Origin: Clostridia bacterium
GTDB taxonomy: Bacteria > Bacillota > Clostridia > Oscillospirales > Acutalibacteraceae
Direction: 5' to 3'
DNA length: 8,408 nucleotides
NCBI GenBank assembly: GCA_017454565.1
Contig: JAFTCS010000217.1
Span: 1-8,408, forward strand
A program made the translations under genes and the position numbers. Below, one piece after another: positions 1 through 7,501 of the stretch. How positions within the stretch are numbered: the first letter of the stretch is position 1; each line of letters opens with the position of its first letter. The notes under the pieces were generated by a model. It saw only the letters and a program-made list of their open reading frames with translations. It searched no databases and was not told where the DNA came from.

Positions 1-545
1 AATATAAGGTAAAGCTTGGCGATCTTTCAAAATATGCCGAAACCGTAGCAAAGATAAGCAAGCTCAACGGCGTTGACAGCGTAAGCGACCGCAGCGACAT
101 TGCAAGCAAGCTGACAAGACTGAATTATTTTGTCACGGCGGCGGGACTGGCAGTCGTGCTGGTGCTGGGTGTGGTCACTCTGTTCATTATTTCAAACACC
201 ATAAGAATGACCATGTACTCGCGCCGCTTTGAGATAAGCATCATGCACTCGGTAGGCGCCTCGAACGCATTCATACGCATACCGTTTTTGATAGAAGCTA
301 TGATAATAGGTCTCATTTCCGGACTGATAGCCTCGTGCATAGTTATCTCGGTTTATGAGCCGCTGCGCAGTGCCGCAGCGGGAGTCATCAACATGATAGG
401 CAGCTCTACCCTTTCGGTTGAAAGTATATGGGCGCCTACTCTGCTGCTGATGTCGGCAGCTGGCATTATTATCTGTCTGCTGGGCGGGTCTATCTCAATT
501 ACAAGATATCTTAACAAGGAAGGAGGGGCTGTAATTGGCAGGTAA
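1..545 (+). CDS. ftsX: Cell division ABC transporter permease FtsX, C-terminal part (5' end outside window)
   Basis: The first complete codon is at position 3 and the frame runs open to a TAA at 543-545, giving about 180 residues. Three hydrophobic segments are visible: one after the motif LTRLNYF (encoded near 116-205), one around FIEAMIIGLISG-like sequence (near 280-355), and one near the end (about 430-500). The stretch SVGASNAFIRIPFLIEA matches the conserved FtsX/MacB-like signature (VGAT-N-FIR-PF-EG) between the second and third helices. The part before the first visible helix is the end of the extracytoplasmic loop, which in FtsX contacts the hydrolase partner. FtsX works with the ATPase FtsE to turn ATP hydrolysis into activation of a cell-wall hydrolase at division or elongation sites. 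The next gene overlaps this one by 11 bases and encodes just such a secreted coiled-coil hydrolase, which strongly supports the call. ftsE would be expected upstream, beyond the window. Confidence 0.93.
   Translation, partial: YKVKLGDLSKYAETVAKISKLNGVDSVSDRSDIASKLTRLNYFVTAAGLAVVLVLGVVTLFIISNTIRMTMYSRRFEISIMHSVGASNAFIRIPFLIEAMIIGLISGLIASCIVISVYEPLRSAAAGVINMIGSSTLSVESIWAPTLLLMSAAGIIICLLGGSISITRYLNKEGGAVIGR
521..526 (+). promoter_or_regulatory. Ribosome binding site fixing a TTG start for the M23 peptidase
   Basis: A perfect AGGAGG lies within the end of ftsX, 8 bases before TTG at 535-537. No ATG in that frame lies at a suitable distance, and the TTG places a clean signal peptide at the N-terminus. 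The hydrolase start is therefore TTG, inside ftsX, which suggests translational coupling. Confidence 0.85.
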
Positions 546-2058
546 GCTTTTAAAAACAACGGTCTTTTCATTAACTGCCGCGCTTGTGCTTTCTGCTGCT
601 ATAACTGCGGGTGCCGATGAGGACAGCTACAACGACTATAGCAGCGACGATAACGGGTACTCCGACTACAACGGCGACGATAACGGGTACTCCGACTACA
701 ACGGCGACGATAACGGGTATTCCGGCTACAACGGCGACGATAACGGGTACTCCGACTACAACGGCGACGATAACGGGTACTCCGGCTATGACAACGATGA
801 TAATGACTATACCTACGGCAATGACGATTACAGTGAAGAAAGCAGCGAATGGGACTACACCATAGACGATGACGAGGATGATGAAAGTTCTGACGAAGAG
901 GACGGCGAGGAAACAAGCTCTGACGATCAGGTGTCTGTCGACTTTGACGTTGACGAAAACTCACGTCAGCGGGCAGAGCTTGAAGCGGAGAATTCCGAGC
1001 TTGCCGAAAAGCTGCAGATAACCAAGGATGAACTGGCGCAAAAGCAGAAGTACAGCAAGGAGCTGCAGCAAAAAATAGCTTCCCTGAGTGAAGAGATACA
1101 GGAGCGCAGCAAAAGAATAGACGAGCTGAATAAGGAGATCACTGAAAAGCAGAAGATAATAGACTCCAAGAAAGCGGAGATAGAGAACATTCTTGATCTG
1201 CTGAGGGTAAGGCTGAGAACCATTCACAAGGCCGGCAGCGCGTCTTCACTGGAAATCATCTTAGGTGCGAAAAGCTTCGAGGATTTTCTTGACAAGGCGG
1301 AAATGGTCAAGAGCATGTCCGAGCACGACAGGAAAATGATAGATTCCGTCAAGGAACAGCTGCGTATCGTCTCGCAGGAGCAGCAGGAGCTTCAGGACAG
1401 CAAAAGGGAGCTTGAAGAGCAAAAGACATCTCTTGAAAAGAACAAGACGGAAATAAACGGTCTTTTTGAGGAAAACACTAAGCTTATAAAAGAGCTTACC
1501 ACTGAGAGCGAAGAATTGAAAAAGCAGCAGAACGACAACAAAGCGCGCCAGAAGGAGCTGAAAAAGGCTCTTGCGGAGTATAAAAAGCGTCTTGCAGAAC
1601 AAAAAGACACTGAAATTGTAGTTCAGCCCGACCCGGACGGTGGTTATGTATGGCCTTGCCCGGGATTCACCTATCTCACATCCACGTTTGAGGAATGGCG
1701 CGGAGAAAACAACCACGGTGCTCTCGACATAGCCGAAGCCGGTATTTACGGCGCAAAGGTAGTGGCCTGCGCAGACGGCGTGGTATTTTCTGCCAATGAC
1801 ATATGCGATCACGACTATGGTAAATCGTCAAGCTGCGGCTGCGGCGGCGGTTACGGAAAGTATGTAATGATAGACCACGGCAACGGCAAGATATCCATTT
1901 ACGGACATCTCAGTGATGTCACAGTCAGCATAGGCGACACGGTCTCCGCCGGACAGCTCATCGGGCATGTCGGCTCGACCGGATACTCGACCGGACCACA
2001 TCTGCATTTTGAGACCCGCTACAACGGCGTTCGCTATGACCCCATGACGGAATACTGA
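535..2058 (+). CDS. Secreted coiled-coil M23 peptidoglycan peptidase, FtsEX-associated (PcsB/EnvC-like)
   Basis: This 507-residue protein has a signal peptide (K4-K7, hydrophobic 8-25, likely cut after AGA at residue 27). Next come a Tyr/Asn/Gly/Asp tandem repeat (residues 32-91) and a very acidic Asp/Glu/Ser stretch (about 92-145). A long coiled coil (about 145-360) follows, and a C-terminal M23 (LytM) domain runs from about 370 to 507. The coiled coil contains the PcsB/CwlO-type hinge around residues 233-255 (GSASSLEIILGAKSFEDFLD). M23 zinc and catalytic residues are all present: H394 and D398 (HGALD), H458 (YGHLS), and H489 and H491 (HLH). It should therefore be an active endopeptidase cutting peptidoglycan cross-bridges or stems, unlike E. 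coli EnvC, whose LytM domain is degenerate. An insert after the first motif carries C424, C434 and C436 in a Cys/Ser/Gly-rich loop. The 11-base overlap with ftsX implies control by FtsEX. The function in this organism is inferred. Confidence 0.9.
   Translation: MAGKLLKTTVFSLTAALVLSAAITAGADEDSYNDYSSDDNGYSDYNGDDNGYSDYNGDDNGYSGYNGDDNGYSDYNGDDNGYSGYDNDDNDYTYGNDDYSEESSEWDYTIDDDEDDESSDEEDGEETSSDDQVSVDFDVDENSRQRAELEAENSELAEKLQITKDELAQKQKYSKELQQKIASLSEEIQERSKRIDELNKEITEKQKIIDSKKAEIENILDLLRVRLRTIHKAGSASSLEIILGAKSFEDFLDKAEMVKSMSEHDRKMIDSVKEQLRIVSQEQQELQDSKRELEEQKTSLEKNKTEINGLFEENTKLIKELTTESEELKKQQNDNKARQKELKKALAEYKKRLAEQKDTEIVVQPDPDGGYVWPCPGFTYLTSTFEEWRGENNHGALDIAEAGIYGAKVVACADGVVFSANDICDHDYGKSSSCGCGGGYGKYVMIDHGNGKISIYGHLSDVTVSIGDTVSAGQLIGHVGSTGYSTGPHLHFETRYNGVRYDPMTEY
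628..807 (+). repeat. Six-copy 30-bp in-frame tandem repeat in the M23 peptidase gene
   Basis: There are six units of 30 bases. The consensus peptide is YSDYNGDDNG. Units at 658-687 and 688-717 are identical in DNA; units at 718-747 and 748-777 differ from them by one or two bases or not at all. The outer units (628-657 and 778-807) are degenerate. Near-identity at DNA level, including third codon positions, points to recent expansion by slippage or unequal recombination. The encoded segment lies just behind the signal peptide. Confidence 0.95.
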
Positions 2059-2069
2059 TCTAAGGCAAC

Positions 2070-2116
2070 ACCCCAGAGACGTGAAATGACATTTCACATC
2101 TCTGGGGTTATATTGT
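2070..2116 (+). terminator. Long hairpin terminator between the convergent ftsX-M23 and sbcDC units
   Basis: Arms 2070-2088 and 2090-2108 form an 18-19 bp inverted repeat, with CCCCAGAGA at the outer left and TCTCTGGGG at the outer right. On the plus strand a T-rich stretch follows (2108-2118, containing TTATATTGTTTT), so it can end the ftsX-M23 transcript. The only mismatch read on the plus strand (C2080 against A2098) becomes a G-U pair in RNA from the minus strand. It may therefore also serve as a terminator or 3'-end stabiliser for sbcC, although the minus side lacks a good U run. Confidence 0.75.
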
Positions 2117-2172
2117 TTTACTATTATCAAATAATTTGAGAGCGCAGCGTCACGCCGGACGCAGCAAGACAC

Positions 2173-4998
2173 TTATCCAACCTCCACTTTGGCGCGGCTG
2201 TTGCCGGAGGTGTCCTTAGTCACGGTTATGCGGTTGTTTATGCGGGATTTCAGCTCCTCAACATGTGAGATTATTCCAACCAGACAGCGGCTCTCATTGC
2301 TCAGGTCACTGAATACGGAGTAGGCGTTTTCAAGTACATGCCCGTCAAGCGTGCCGAAGCCCTCGTCAATGAACATCGTATCCAGAGTGATATTGCCCGC
2401 CTCAGACTGTATAACGTCAGAAAATCCCAATGCAAGCGACAGTGACGCCATGAACGACTCACCGCCCGAAAGCGTGATGACTGATCTCTCGGTGCCGCTT
2501 TCATAGTCGTAAACGTTTATATCAAGACCGGTCTTGCTGGCGTTGTCCATAGGGACCTCGGAGCGCCGAAGCTCGTACTTTCCGCTGCTCATCTTCACCA
2601 TGCGCTCATTGGCAAAAAACAGCACCCTGTCAAAATATCCAGCCTGAGCAAAGGTTTCCAGCGTAAGACGGCTGCGTCCGTCACGAAGCTTGGCGATTGC
2701 GGTGTCTCTAAGGTCGGCACAGGCGGCAACACGCGCCCTCAGATCTTCAAGCTTTGCGGAATTATCATTGAAGTAATCTCTGACACCGGCATTGTATTCA
2801 CATCTGACTCTCACAACGGACAGTTCCTCACCGATACGGTCATTTTCCGTCCGGAGTTCGTACACCTCTTTTTTCAGCGAGTCAAGCTCACCGGCAGCTG
2901 ACTCCGTACTGATGTCGCCGAAGCTATCAAGAGTAGCTTTCTGCTGGGATATTCTGGTGCGGCAGTTATTCAGGCTGCTTTCTGCGTTTTTATAGTCTGC
3001 CCTGAGTTTTTTGCTCTCTTTTGAAAGCTCGGCCATTCTTTCGGCGGTCTTTTGCATGGTGTCTATAGTGAGCTTGCTGTCAAGCTCGGTTATCTGTGCA
3101 ATAATGCTCTCTTTTTTCTGGGCCGATGCCGCAATACTATTGTTGAGATTTTCCTGCTCCCTGCGCAAAGTCTCATGCTGGGCTTCAAGCGTCGGGATAC
3201 TGTCATGCAGCTCGTCACGGCGCCCGATCATCTTCCCTATGGCTTCAAGTCGCGCTTCATCCTGCTTCAACTCATTGGTAAGCTTTATGCCGGCATCGGT
3301 TGCGGCTGCCTTCAGCTCTGCAATGCCGCTGACGTTTTCAAAAAGCTCGCGGCCTGCTTCTTCAATGCTTTTTGCGATCTGCTCTGCATGGGCTTTTGCG
3401 CCGGCACACCGGGCAGAGGCATCGGCGGCTGCTTTTTCGCCTGATGCTGCGCTTTCCCGGGCAGACTTTACCATTTCCTCGGTAGGAGCGTTCTGTTTCT
3501 TCACGGCCTTGCGCGGATGGGAAAGTGAGCCGCAGACAGGACACGGACGGCCCTCTTCAAGCGTACCCGCAAGAATACCGGCCTGATCGTCCAGAAAATC
3601 CCGGTTAAGATGCTCATACTCGCTGTTCAGCCTGTCACTTTCTGCGCGCTTACTCAGATATGCAGCCTTTTTGCTTTCATAGTCAGAAACAGCGTTACCA
3701 TAGCTTTTCACAGAAATAAGCAGCTTCCTGTACTCGCCTATGGTCTTTTTCCGGCTGTCAATGGACGCCTTTATCCTTTCGAGGTCGGCGCCGCAGTCTT
3801 TAAGACTCTCATACTCCTGTTTGACCCTGATGATATCCTCCAAAAGCAGCTCTGCACGAGAGCTTTTCTTTTCGAGCTTTTCGCGGGCATCCACAATACC
3901 GGCTTCCGTTGTGTTCAGCTCTCTTTTAAGCGACTCACGCTTACGGTGGTCTGCAAGAGAAGCTTCCAGACGTGTGTATTCGCTGTCAAGAGATGCCGCC
4001 CTGCTTTCGTTATCCTTGACCGCGCTGAAAGCAGCTTCAAACACAGGCAGACTCTTTTCGTCCTGTTCAAGCTTAGAACAAAGCTCCATATACTGAAGTC
4101 TGGTCTTTTCCCTCTCGTTGAGAGTGCCTATCAGCTCGTTTCTGTCCGAAAGAAACTTTTCAATCTCCTTCGTTTTCCCGCGCAGAGCCGCAAGTGCTTT
4201 CTCATCCTCTGATATTATTCGGCTGAGCACGTCTATACAATCCTCGGCATTGGTTATGTACTGTTTGTTCCTGTCCCTGACCGCTTCAAGCTCATTCTCC
4301 AGCTCGCTTCCGACTGGCGCCGACGTGCGTGACAATCTGGAAGTGAACTCGCTTGTCATAGCGCTATAATCGCGGTCATACCTGTCTGCGGCGTCTTTGA
4401 GGGCCTGCTCCGTCTTTTTGTAGATATCGGTATTGAAAATAGACCTGAGTATTACGTTTTTCGTCTCGGTGTCAGCGTTGAGCACCTTCATAAAGGCACC
4501 CTGAGCTATCATTGAAAGCTGCTTGAACTTCTTTGCGTCTATGCCTATGATGCTCTCTATGTCAATATCGGAGCCTGCTCTTTTGGAGCCTGCCCTTTGC
4601 AGGGTGGACAGAACGTGCTCCTGGGGAGTATCGCCGTCATAGGTCGTAAGGATGGCTTCGGCGGGCTGTTTGGTAACTCCGGAGCCTCTCTTGGCACTGC
4701 GAGTATACTCGGGGTTTCTTCTTATCTTATACTTTTTGCCGCCTGACATGAAAGTAAGCTCAACGTATGTCGGCACATCAAGGGGCGCGTTCTGGCTGCG
4801 GAAGAGCTTGGGTTTTCTGAGGTCACCGCTTGCCTGTCCGAAAAGAGCGTAGGTTATGGCGTCAAAGAGGGTCGTCTTGCCTGCGCCTGTATCGCCGGCT
4901 ATAAGATACAGTCCGGTACTCCCGAACTTTGAAAAATCTATCTCTGTCTCCTCAAGATAGGAGCAGAACCCACACATTTTAATTTTGAGCGGCAGCAT
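2173..4998 (-). CDS. sbcC: SbcC, Rad50-like ATPase subunit of the SbcCD DNA exonuclease
   Basis: This 941-residue SMC-like protein has the Walker A GDTGAGKT at residues 35-42 in the N-terminal lobe and a Q-loop region near 160 (SMIAQGAFM). Two long coiled-coil arms flank a zinc-hook CPVC at residues 486-489, very near the middle. The C-terminal lobe holds the ABC signature LSGGE at 843-847, Walker B with FIDEGFGTLD ending at D885 (D878, E879), and an H-loop ISHVEELK. All ATPase motifs look intact. With SbcD it forms a complex that opens and trims hairpins, protein-blocked ends and double-strand breaks in the cytoplasm. The length is slightly below E. coli SbcC (1048). The start chosen is ATG at 4998, not the in-frame TTG at 5031, because a perfect AAGGAGG lies 8 bases before the ATG. 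It overlaps the end of sbcD by 20 bases, implying one operon. Confidence 0.96.
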   Translation of the reverse strand: MLPLKIKMCGFCSYLEETEIDFSKFGSTGLYLIAGDTGAGKTTLFDAITYALFGQASGDLRKPKLFRSQNAPLDVPTYVELTFMSGGKKYKIRRNPEYTRSAKRGSGVTKQPAEAILTTYDGDTPQEHVLSTLQRAGSKRAGSDIDIESIIGIDAKKFKQLSMIAQGAFMKVLNADTETKNVILRSIFNTDIYKKTEQALKDAADRYDRDYSAMTSEFTSRLSRTSAPVGSELENELEAVRDRNKQYITNAEDCIDVLSRIISEDEKALAALRGKTKEIEKFLSDRNELIGTLNEREKTRLQYMELCSKLEQDEKSLPVFEAAFSAVKDNESRAASLDSEYTRLEASLADHRKRESLKRELNTTEAGIVDAREKLEKKSSRAELLLEDIIRVKQEYESLKDCGADLERIKASIDSRKKTIGEYRKLLISVKSYGNAVSDYESKKAAYLSKRAESDRLNSEYEHLNRDFLDDQAGILAGTLEEGRPCPVCGSLSHPRKAVKKQNAPTEEMVKSARESAASGEKAAADASARCAGAKAHAEQIAKSIEEAGRELFENVSGIAELKAAATDAGIKLTNELKQDEARLEAIGKMIGRRDELHDSIPTLEAQHETLRREQENLNNSIAASAQKKESIIAQITELDSKLTIDTMQKTAERMAELSKESKKLRADYKNAESSLNNCRTRISQQKATLDSFGDISTESAAGELDSLKKEVYELRTENDRIGEELSVVRVRCEYNAGVRDYFNDNSAKLEDLRARVAACADLRDTAIAKLRDGRSRLTLETFAQAGYFDRVLFFANERMVKMSSGKYELRRSEVPMDNASKTGLDINVYDYESGTERSVITLSGGESFMASLSLALGFSDVIQSEAGNITLDTMFIDEGFGTLDGHVLENAYSVFSDLSNESRCLVGIISHVEELKSRINNRITVTKDTSGNSRAKVEVG

Positions 4999-6127
4999 TT
5001 GCAATTCCTCCTTCGTTTTCAACACTTTCAATTATCTCTTTCATCATTTCAAGCTGGAGACTGCTCATGCTCTCTCCCCCATGCTGAGTCTCGTAAAGCT
5101 CAGTAAAAACCTCAAGCGGCGTTTTTTCGCGCTGGGAAACACCCTGCATAGCCTTTGTCCGGTCGTATTTTGAAGAGAGCACCTCATATTCAATGGAAAT
5201 ATAATTCGGGTACACCTGCCTGAGCATTGTTGAAATACCCGAAAGCTCATTTGTGTCCGTCACGACCGGATAGATATAATCATCCGTTGCATTTTCGGGA
5301 CGAGTAAGCTCCTTTACGCTGCCCTTCACCTTACGCATATCATGGAGCGGTACTATCGGCAGAGTATCTACAGTCACACTGCCCTTTTCGCCAATGGTAA
5401 CTATGGTCATCGACTTTGAGTGGCCAACCTCTGATGCCGAATATTTCAGCGGCGAACCCGCATAGCGGATGGTCTCCTTTTTAACGCTCTGGGGCTTGTG
5501 CAGATGGCCCAGTGCAGCGTAATCAAATCCCTCGTAAGCGTCAGCACTGACAGCCTCGCTACCTCCGACGCAGCTTTCCGAATCCGTATAGGTTGCGCCC
5601 TCAACAAACTGATGGGAAACTATCACATTTCTCTGGCTGCGGTCAATGTTCATGCTGTCGGTCATATATTTTACCGCCTCAGTATAGTCGGAGAATGTAT
5701 CACCTGAAATATTGCTCACATCCGACGGCCTGAGATACGGCAGCATATAGAAATTGACCGGCCCATATTCGTCATGCAGTATGATGGGCGTAAATGAATC
5801 CCTGATGTTGGTCACAAAATGAATGTTGTGCTTTTTCATTATGCCGGACGCAAAAGACAGGCGTTCGGGAGAATCATGGTTGCCGCTTATGAGCAAGACC
5901 GGAATACCAAGCTCTGCAATGCTTTCTATAAACTCTCCGAAAAGAATAACTGCGTTTTCCGGCGGTATGCTCCTGTCGTAAATATCACCGGCTATAACAA
6001 CGGCGTCCACGGGGAAGGCGCGAAGATGCTCGATGATCTTCCCGAGAGCAGCTTCCTGCTCACCTATCATAGGCGTCTCGCAGATTTTTTTACCGATATG
6101 CAGGTCGGCAAGGTGCAGAATTTTCAT
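4979..6127 (-). CDS. sbcD: SbcD, Mre11-like nuclease subunit of the SbcCD complex
   Basis: This 382-residue calcineurin-like metallophosphoesterase has the five phosphoesterase motifs in order: DLH (D8, H10), GDIYD (D48), GNHD (N83, H84), SH (H172) and GHLH (H208, H210). These residues bind the two catalytic manganese ions. The remaining C-terminal part, from about 270, would form the capping domain and the helices that hold SbcC. The length is typical for Gram-positive SbcD. It has endo- and 3'-5' exonuclease activity, gated by ATP in SbcC. ATG 6127 has AAAGGAG (6137-6143) 9 bases upstream. It is the first gene of the sbcDC operon, and its TAA lies 20 bases inside sbcC. Nothing appears broken. 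Confidence 0.97.
   Translation of the reverse strand: MKILHLADLHIGKKICETPMIGEQEAALGKIIEHLRAFPVDAVVIAGDIYDRSIPPENAVILFGEFIESIAELGIPVLLISGNHDSPERLSFASGIMKKHNIHFVTNIRDSFTPIILHDEYGPVNFYMLPYLRPSDVSNISGDTFSDYTEAVKYMTDSMNIDRSQRNVIVSHQFVEGATYTDSESCVGGSEAVSADAYEGFDYAALGHLHKPQSVKKETIRYAGSPLKYSASEVGHSKSMTIVTIGEKGSVTVDTLPIVPLHDMRKVKGSVKELTRPENATDDYIYPVVTDTNELSGISTMLRQVYPNYISIEYEVLSSKYDRTKAMQGVSQREKTPLEVFTELYETQHGGESMSSLQLEMMKEIIESVENEGGIANAAAQN
5007..5013 (-). promoter_or_regulatory. Ribosome binding site deciding the sbcC start
   Basis: On the minus strand AAGGAGG sits 8 bases upstream of ATG 4998-4996, within the last codons of sbcD. The longer in-frame candidate at 5031 (TTG) would place this site inside sbcC and has no comparable site of its own. 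Confidence 0.85.
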
Positions 6128-6198
6128 TTCACATTTCTCCTTTACAATTTTATCCGGGCAGACATTGTATTGACGTCTGTGACTTGTTCAGTGCATTT

Positions 6199-6228
6199 AT
6201 TCTACCACAAGCAGAACAAAAATTTCAA
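6199..6228 (-). promoter_or_regulatory. Sigma-A-type promoter for sbcDC
   Basis: On the minus strand the -35 is TTGAAA (6223-6228) and the -10 is TAGAAT (6199-6204), each one base off consensus, with an 18-base spacer. Transcription would start near 6192, giving a leader of about 65 bases before sbcD. It lies just after the DUF368 terminator, so sbcDC appears to be transcribed on its own. No LexA-like box was recognised. Confidence 0.65.
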
Positions 6229-6250
6229 TAGTGCCAATTTTTTGATGGGC

Positions 6251-6281
6251 AAAAAAACACCCCGACAAATCGTCAGGGCGT
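6251..6281 (-). terminator. Intrinsic terminator of the DUF6472-DUF368 operon
   Basis: Reading the minus strand, a 10-bp stem (6272-6281 with 6257-6266, containing two G-U pairs) and a 5-base loop are followed by a run of seven U residues (6257-6251; the first also closes the stem). It begins 9 bases after the DUF368 stop codon. Confidence 0.9.
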
Positions 6282-6290
6282 AATGATTTA

Positions 6291-7241
6291 TTATTTACTT
6301 TTTGCTTTCCCGCTGCTGCTCTTTGCAAACTTAGCTTTGAGCTTGTCGCTGCCGAAAATTATGGCAATCGCAAAGCCTACAAGACAAACCGCAGCGGATA
6401 CCGTAATGTTCACAGGCGTGAACAAAAAGTTGTTCACTTCCGCTGCACTGCTCTGGCTCTGGAACTTCATAAAAATAACCAGCGGGGATCCGAGCATGAG
6501 ACCGATTATTGCAAAATAAGTCATCTGCGGGAATTTCTTGATGCACAGGTCTATGACCTTTGCACCGAATATAATGCCGAAAATGATGCCCAGTCCCGAC
6601 GGGAACAGGATCATGGCACTGTCCATAAAGTGCTTGGTCAGATCGGAAATGGCATTTATAATTGTAGCGTAGATGCCGAAGATCATAAGTATCATAGAGC
6701 CGCTTACTCCGGGGATTATCATGCACATTGCAGCCACAGCCGAACCGCCGAAAAGGAGCATCCAGCTGCCGAAATCAAGCCCAAACCGAAAGTCTGTACT
6801 CACTGCATCGGATGCAGCCTGAGCATCTGTGTTTACAAAAGCAAGGGCGGTCATTCCGGCAAGGAAAATAAACAGAGGTATAAGTGAGACCGGCTTGAAA
6901 GGCTTTTCCAGCGATTTTCTGAAAACCATCGGCAGACTGCCTATTATAAGACCTATAAAGAAAAAGCAAGTGGGCATCGGGCAATAGGCGATGAGATATT
7001 TTATCAGCTTTGAAAAGATAACAATTCCGCCCGCAGCGCCGATGAATATGGGCAGAAGAAATTTCACGCTCTTGCCGAAGTGCCTGCGCAGACCTGTGAA
7101 TGAGTCGATCAGCTTATCATAGATATTCAGCATGACCGCCATGGTGCCGCCGCTGACACCGGGGATAATGTTTGCCACACCAATGATGCAGCCGTAAATG
7201 AGGTCAAGAACTATGCCTATTATTTTTTTTGGTGAACTCAT
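6291..7241 (-). CDS. DUF368 family membrane protein, PopT-like (putative undecaprenyl-phosphate translocase)
   Basis: This 316-residue polytopic membrane protein is rich in hydrophobic segments (about eight to nine, by eye). It carries the DUF368 hallmark twice: IIPGVSGG at residues 25-32 and IIPGVSGS at 175-182, exactly 150 residues apart. This fits a fold with two inverted or repeated halves. The C-terminus is a Lys/Ser/Ala tail. From the literature, DUF368 members (PopT) together with DedA proteins are proposed to return undecaprenyl phosphate from the outer to the inner leaflet, recycling the carrier for peptidoglycan and wall polymers. The role here is inferred from family membership. 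ATG 7241 has AGGAG (7249-7253) 7 bases upstream. It follows the small DUF6472-like gene after 21 bases and is the last gene before the terminator at 6251-6281. Confidence 0.88.
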   Translation of the reverse strand: MSSPKKIIGIVLDLIYGCIIGVANIIPGVSGGTMAVMLNIYDKLIDSFTGLRRHFGKSVKFLLPIFIGAAGGIVIFSKLIKYLIAYCPMPTCFFFIGLIIGSLPMVFRKSLEKPFKPVSLIPLFIFLAGMTALAFVNTDAQAASDAVSTDFRFGLDFGSWMLLFGGSAVAAMCMIIPGVSGSMILMIFGIYATIINAISDLTKHFMDSAMILFPSGLGIIFGIIFGAKVIDLCIKKFPQMTYFAIIGLMLGSPLVIFMKFQSQSSAAEVNNFLFTPVNITVSAAVCLVGFAIAIIFGSDKLKAKFAKSSSGKAKSK

Positions 7242-7262
7242 ATCAACGCTCCTATTATTAAA

Positions 7263-7445
7263 TTAATTCTGTTTACGGACTATGCGGTATTCGTCGTCAT
7301 TGCAGTAATACGGACATGACGCCGAGTGATCGGAAAGCAGACGGGCATATTCGTCCTCGTCCAGATCCACAAGGCATTCGTATTCCTCAAGTTCCTCGTT
7401 CCAAACAAAGTGGCTGCAGCTTTCGCAGCCCGAAAAGCCTGACAT
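7263..7445 (-). CDS. Small Cys-containing protein, DUF6472-like
   Basis: This 60-residue soluble protein is strongly acidic in the middle (VDLDEDEYARLL). It has five cysteines, C7, C10, C24, C44 and C48, in a CxxC...C...CPYYC arrangement that suggests metal (probably zinc) binding. The pattern of CxxC, ECxxDLDEDE, CPYY and DEYRIVRKQ resembles the short DUF6472 proteins of Clostridia. That family name is from memory, without a search. ATG 7445 is preceded by GGGGAG (7453-7458) at 7 bases. It is the first gene of a two-gene unit with DUF368. The function is unknown; its fixed placement would suggest a small accessory or regulatory protein. Confidence 0.8.
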   Translation of the reverse strand: MSGFSGCESCSHFVWNEELEEYECLVDLDEDEYARLLSDHSASCPYYCNDDEYRIVRKQN

Positions 7446-7472
7446 TTTTCATCTCCCCTTTCGCCGTAGATA

Positions 7473-7501
7473 ATGGTAACATAATATGTGTGATTTTTCA
7501 A
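7473..7501 (-). promoter_or_regulatory. Candidate promoter for the DUF6472-DUF368 operon
   Basis: On the minus strand, TTGAAA (7496-7501), a 17-base spacer and TACCAT (7473-7478) with an upstream TG (extended -10) lie about 28 bases from the DUF6472 start. The -10 is only a 4/6 match, so confidence is limited. Confidence 0.4.

Noticed and set aside
628..807. CRISPR-like array
   Set aside because: The 30-base units are contiguous with no spacers, keep a reading frame, and lie inside a coding region; this is a protein-coding tandem repeat.
611..865. Open frame of Thr/Ile/Ala repeats on the plus strand, and an Arg/Tyr repeat frame on the minus strand (599-964)
   Set aside because: Both are other-frame readings of the 30-bp repeat in the M23 gene; the 30-base period keeps all frames open. 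No ribosome binding sites support them.
3011..4212. Long plus-strand open frames opposite sbcC
   Set aside because: They lie antisense to a gene with all SbcC motifs intact, show low-complexity Ser/Phe/Leu composition, and have no recognisable domain.
4999..5031. Eleven-residue N-terminal extension of SbcC from TTG 5031
   Set aside because: The perfect AAGGAGG at 5007-5013 lies inside the extension and is correctly spaced for ATG 4998, where the family-typical N-terminus (LPLKIKMCGF) begins.
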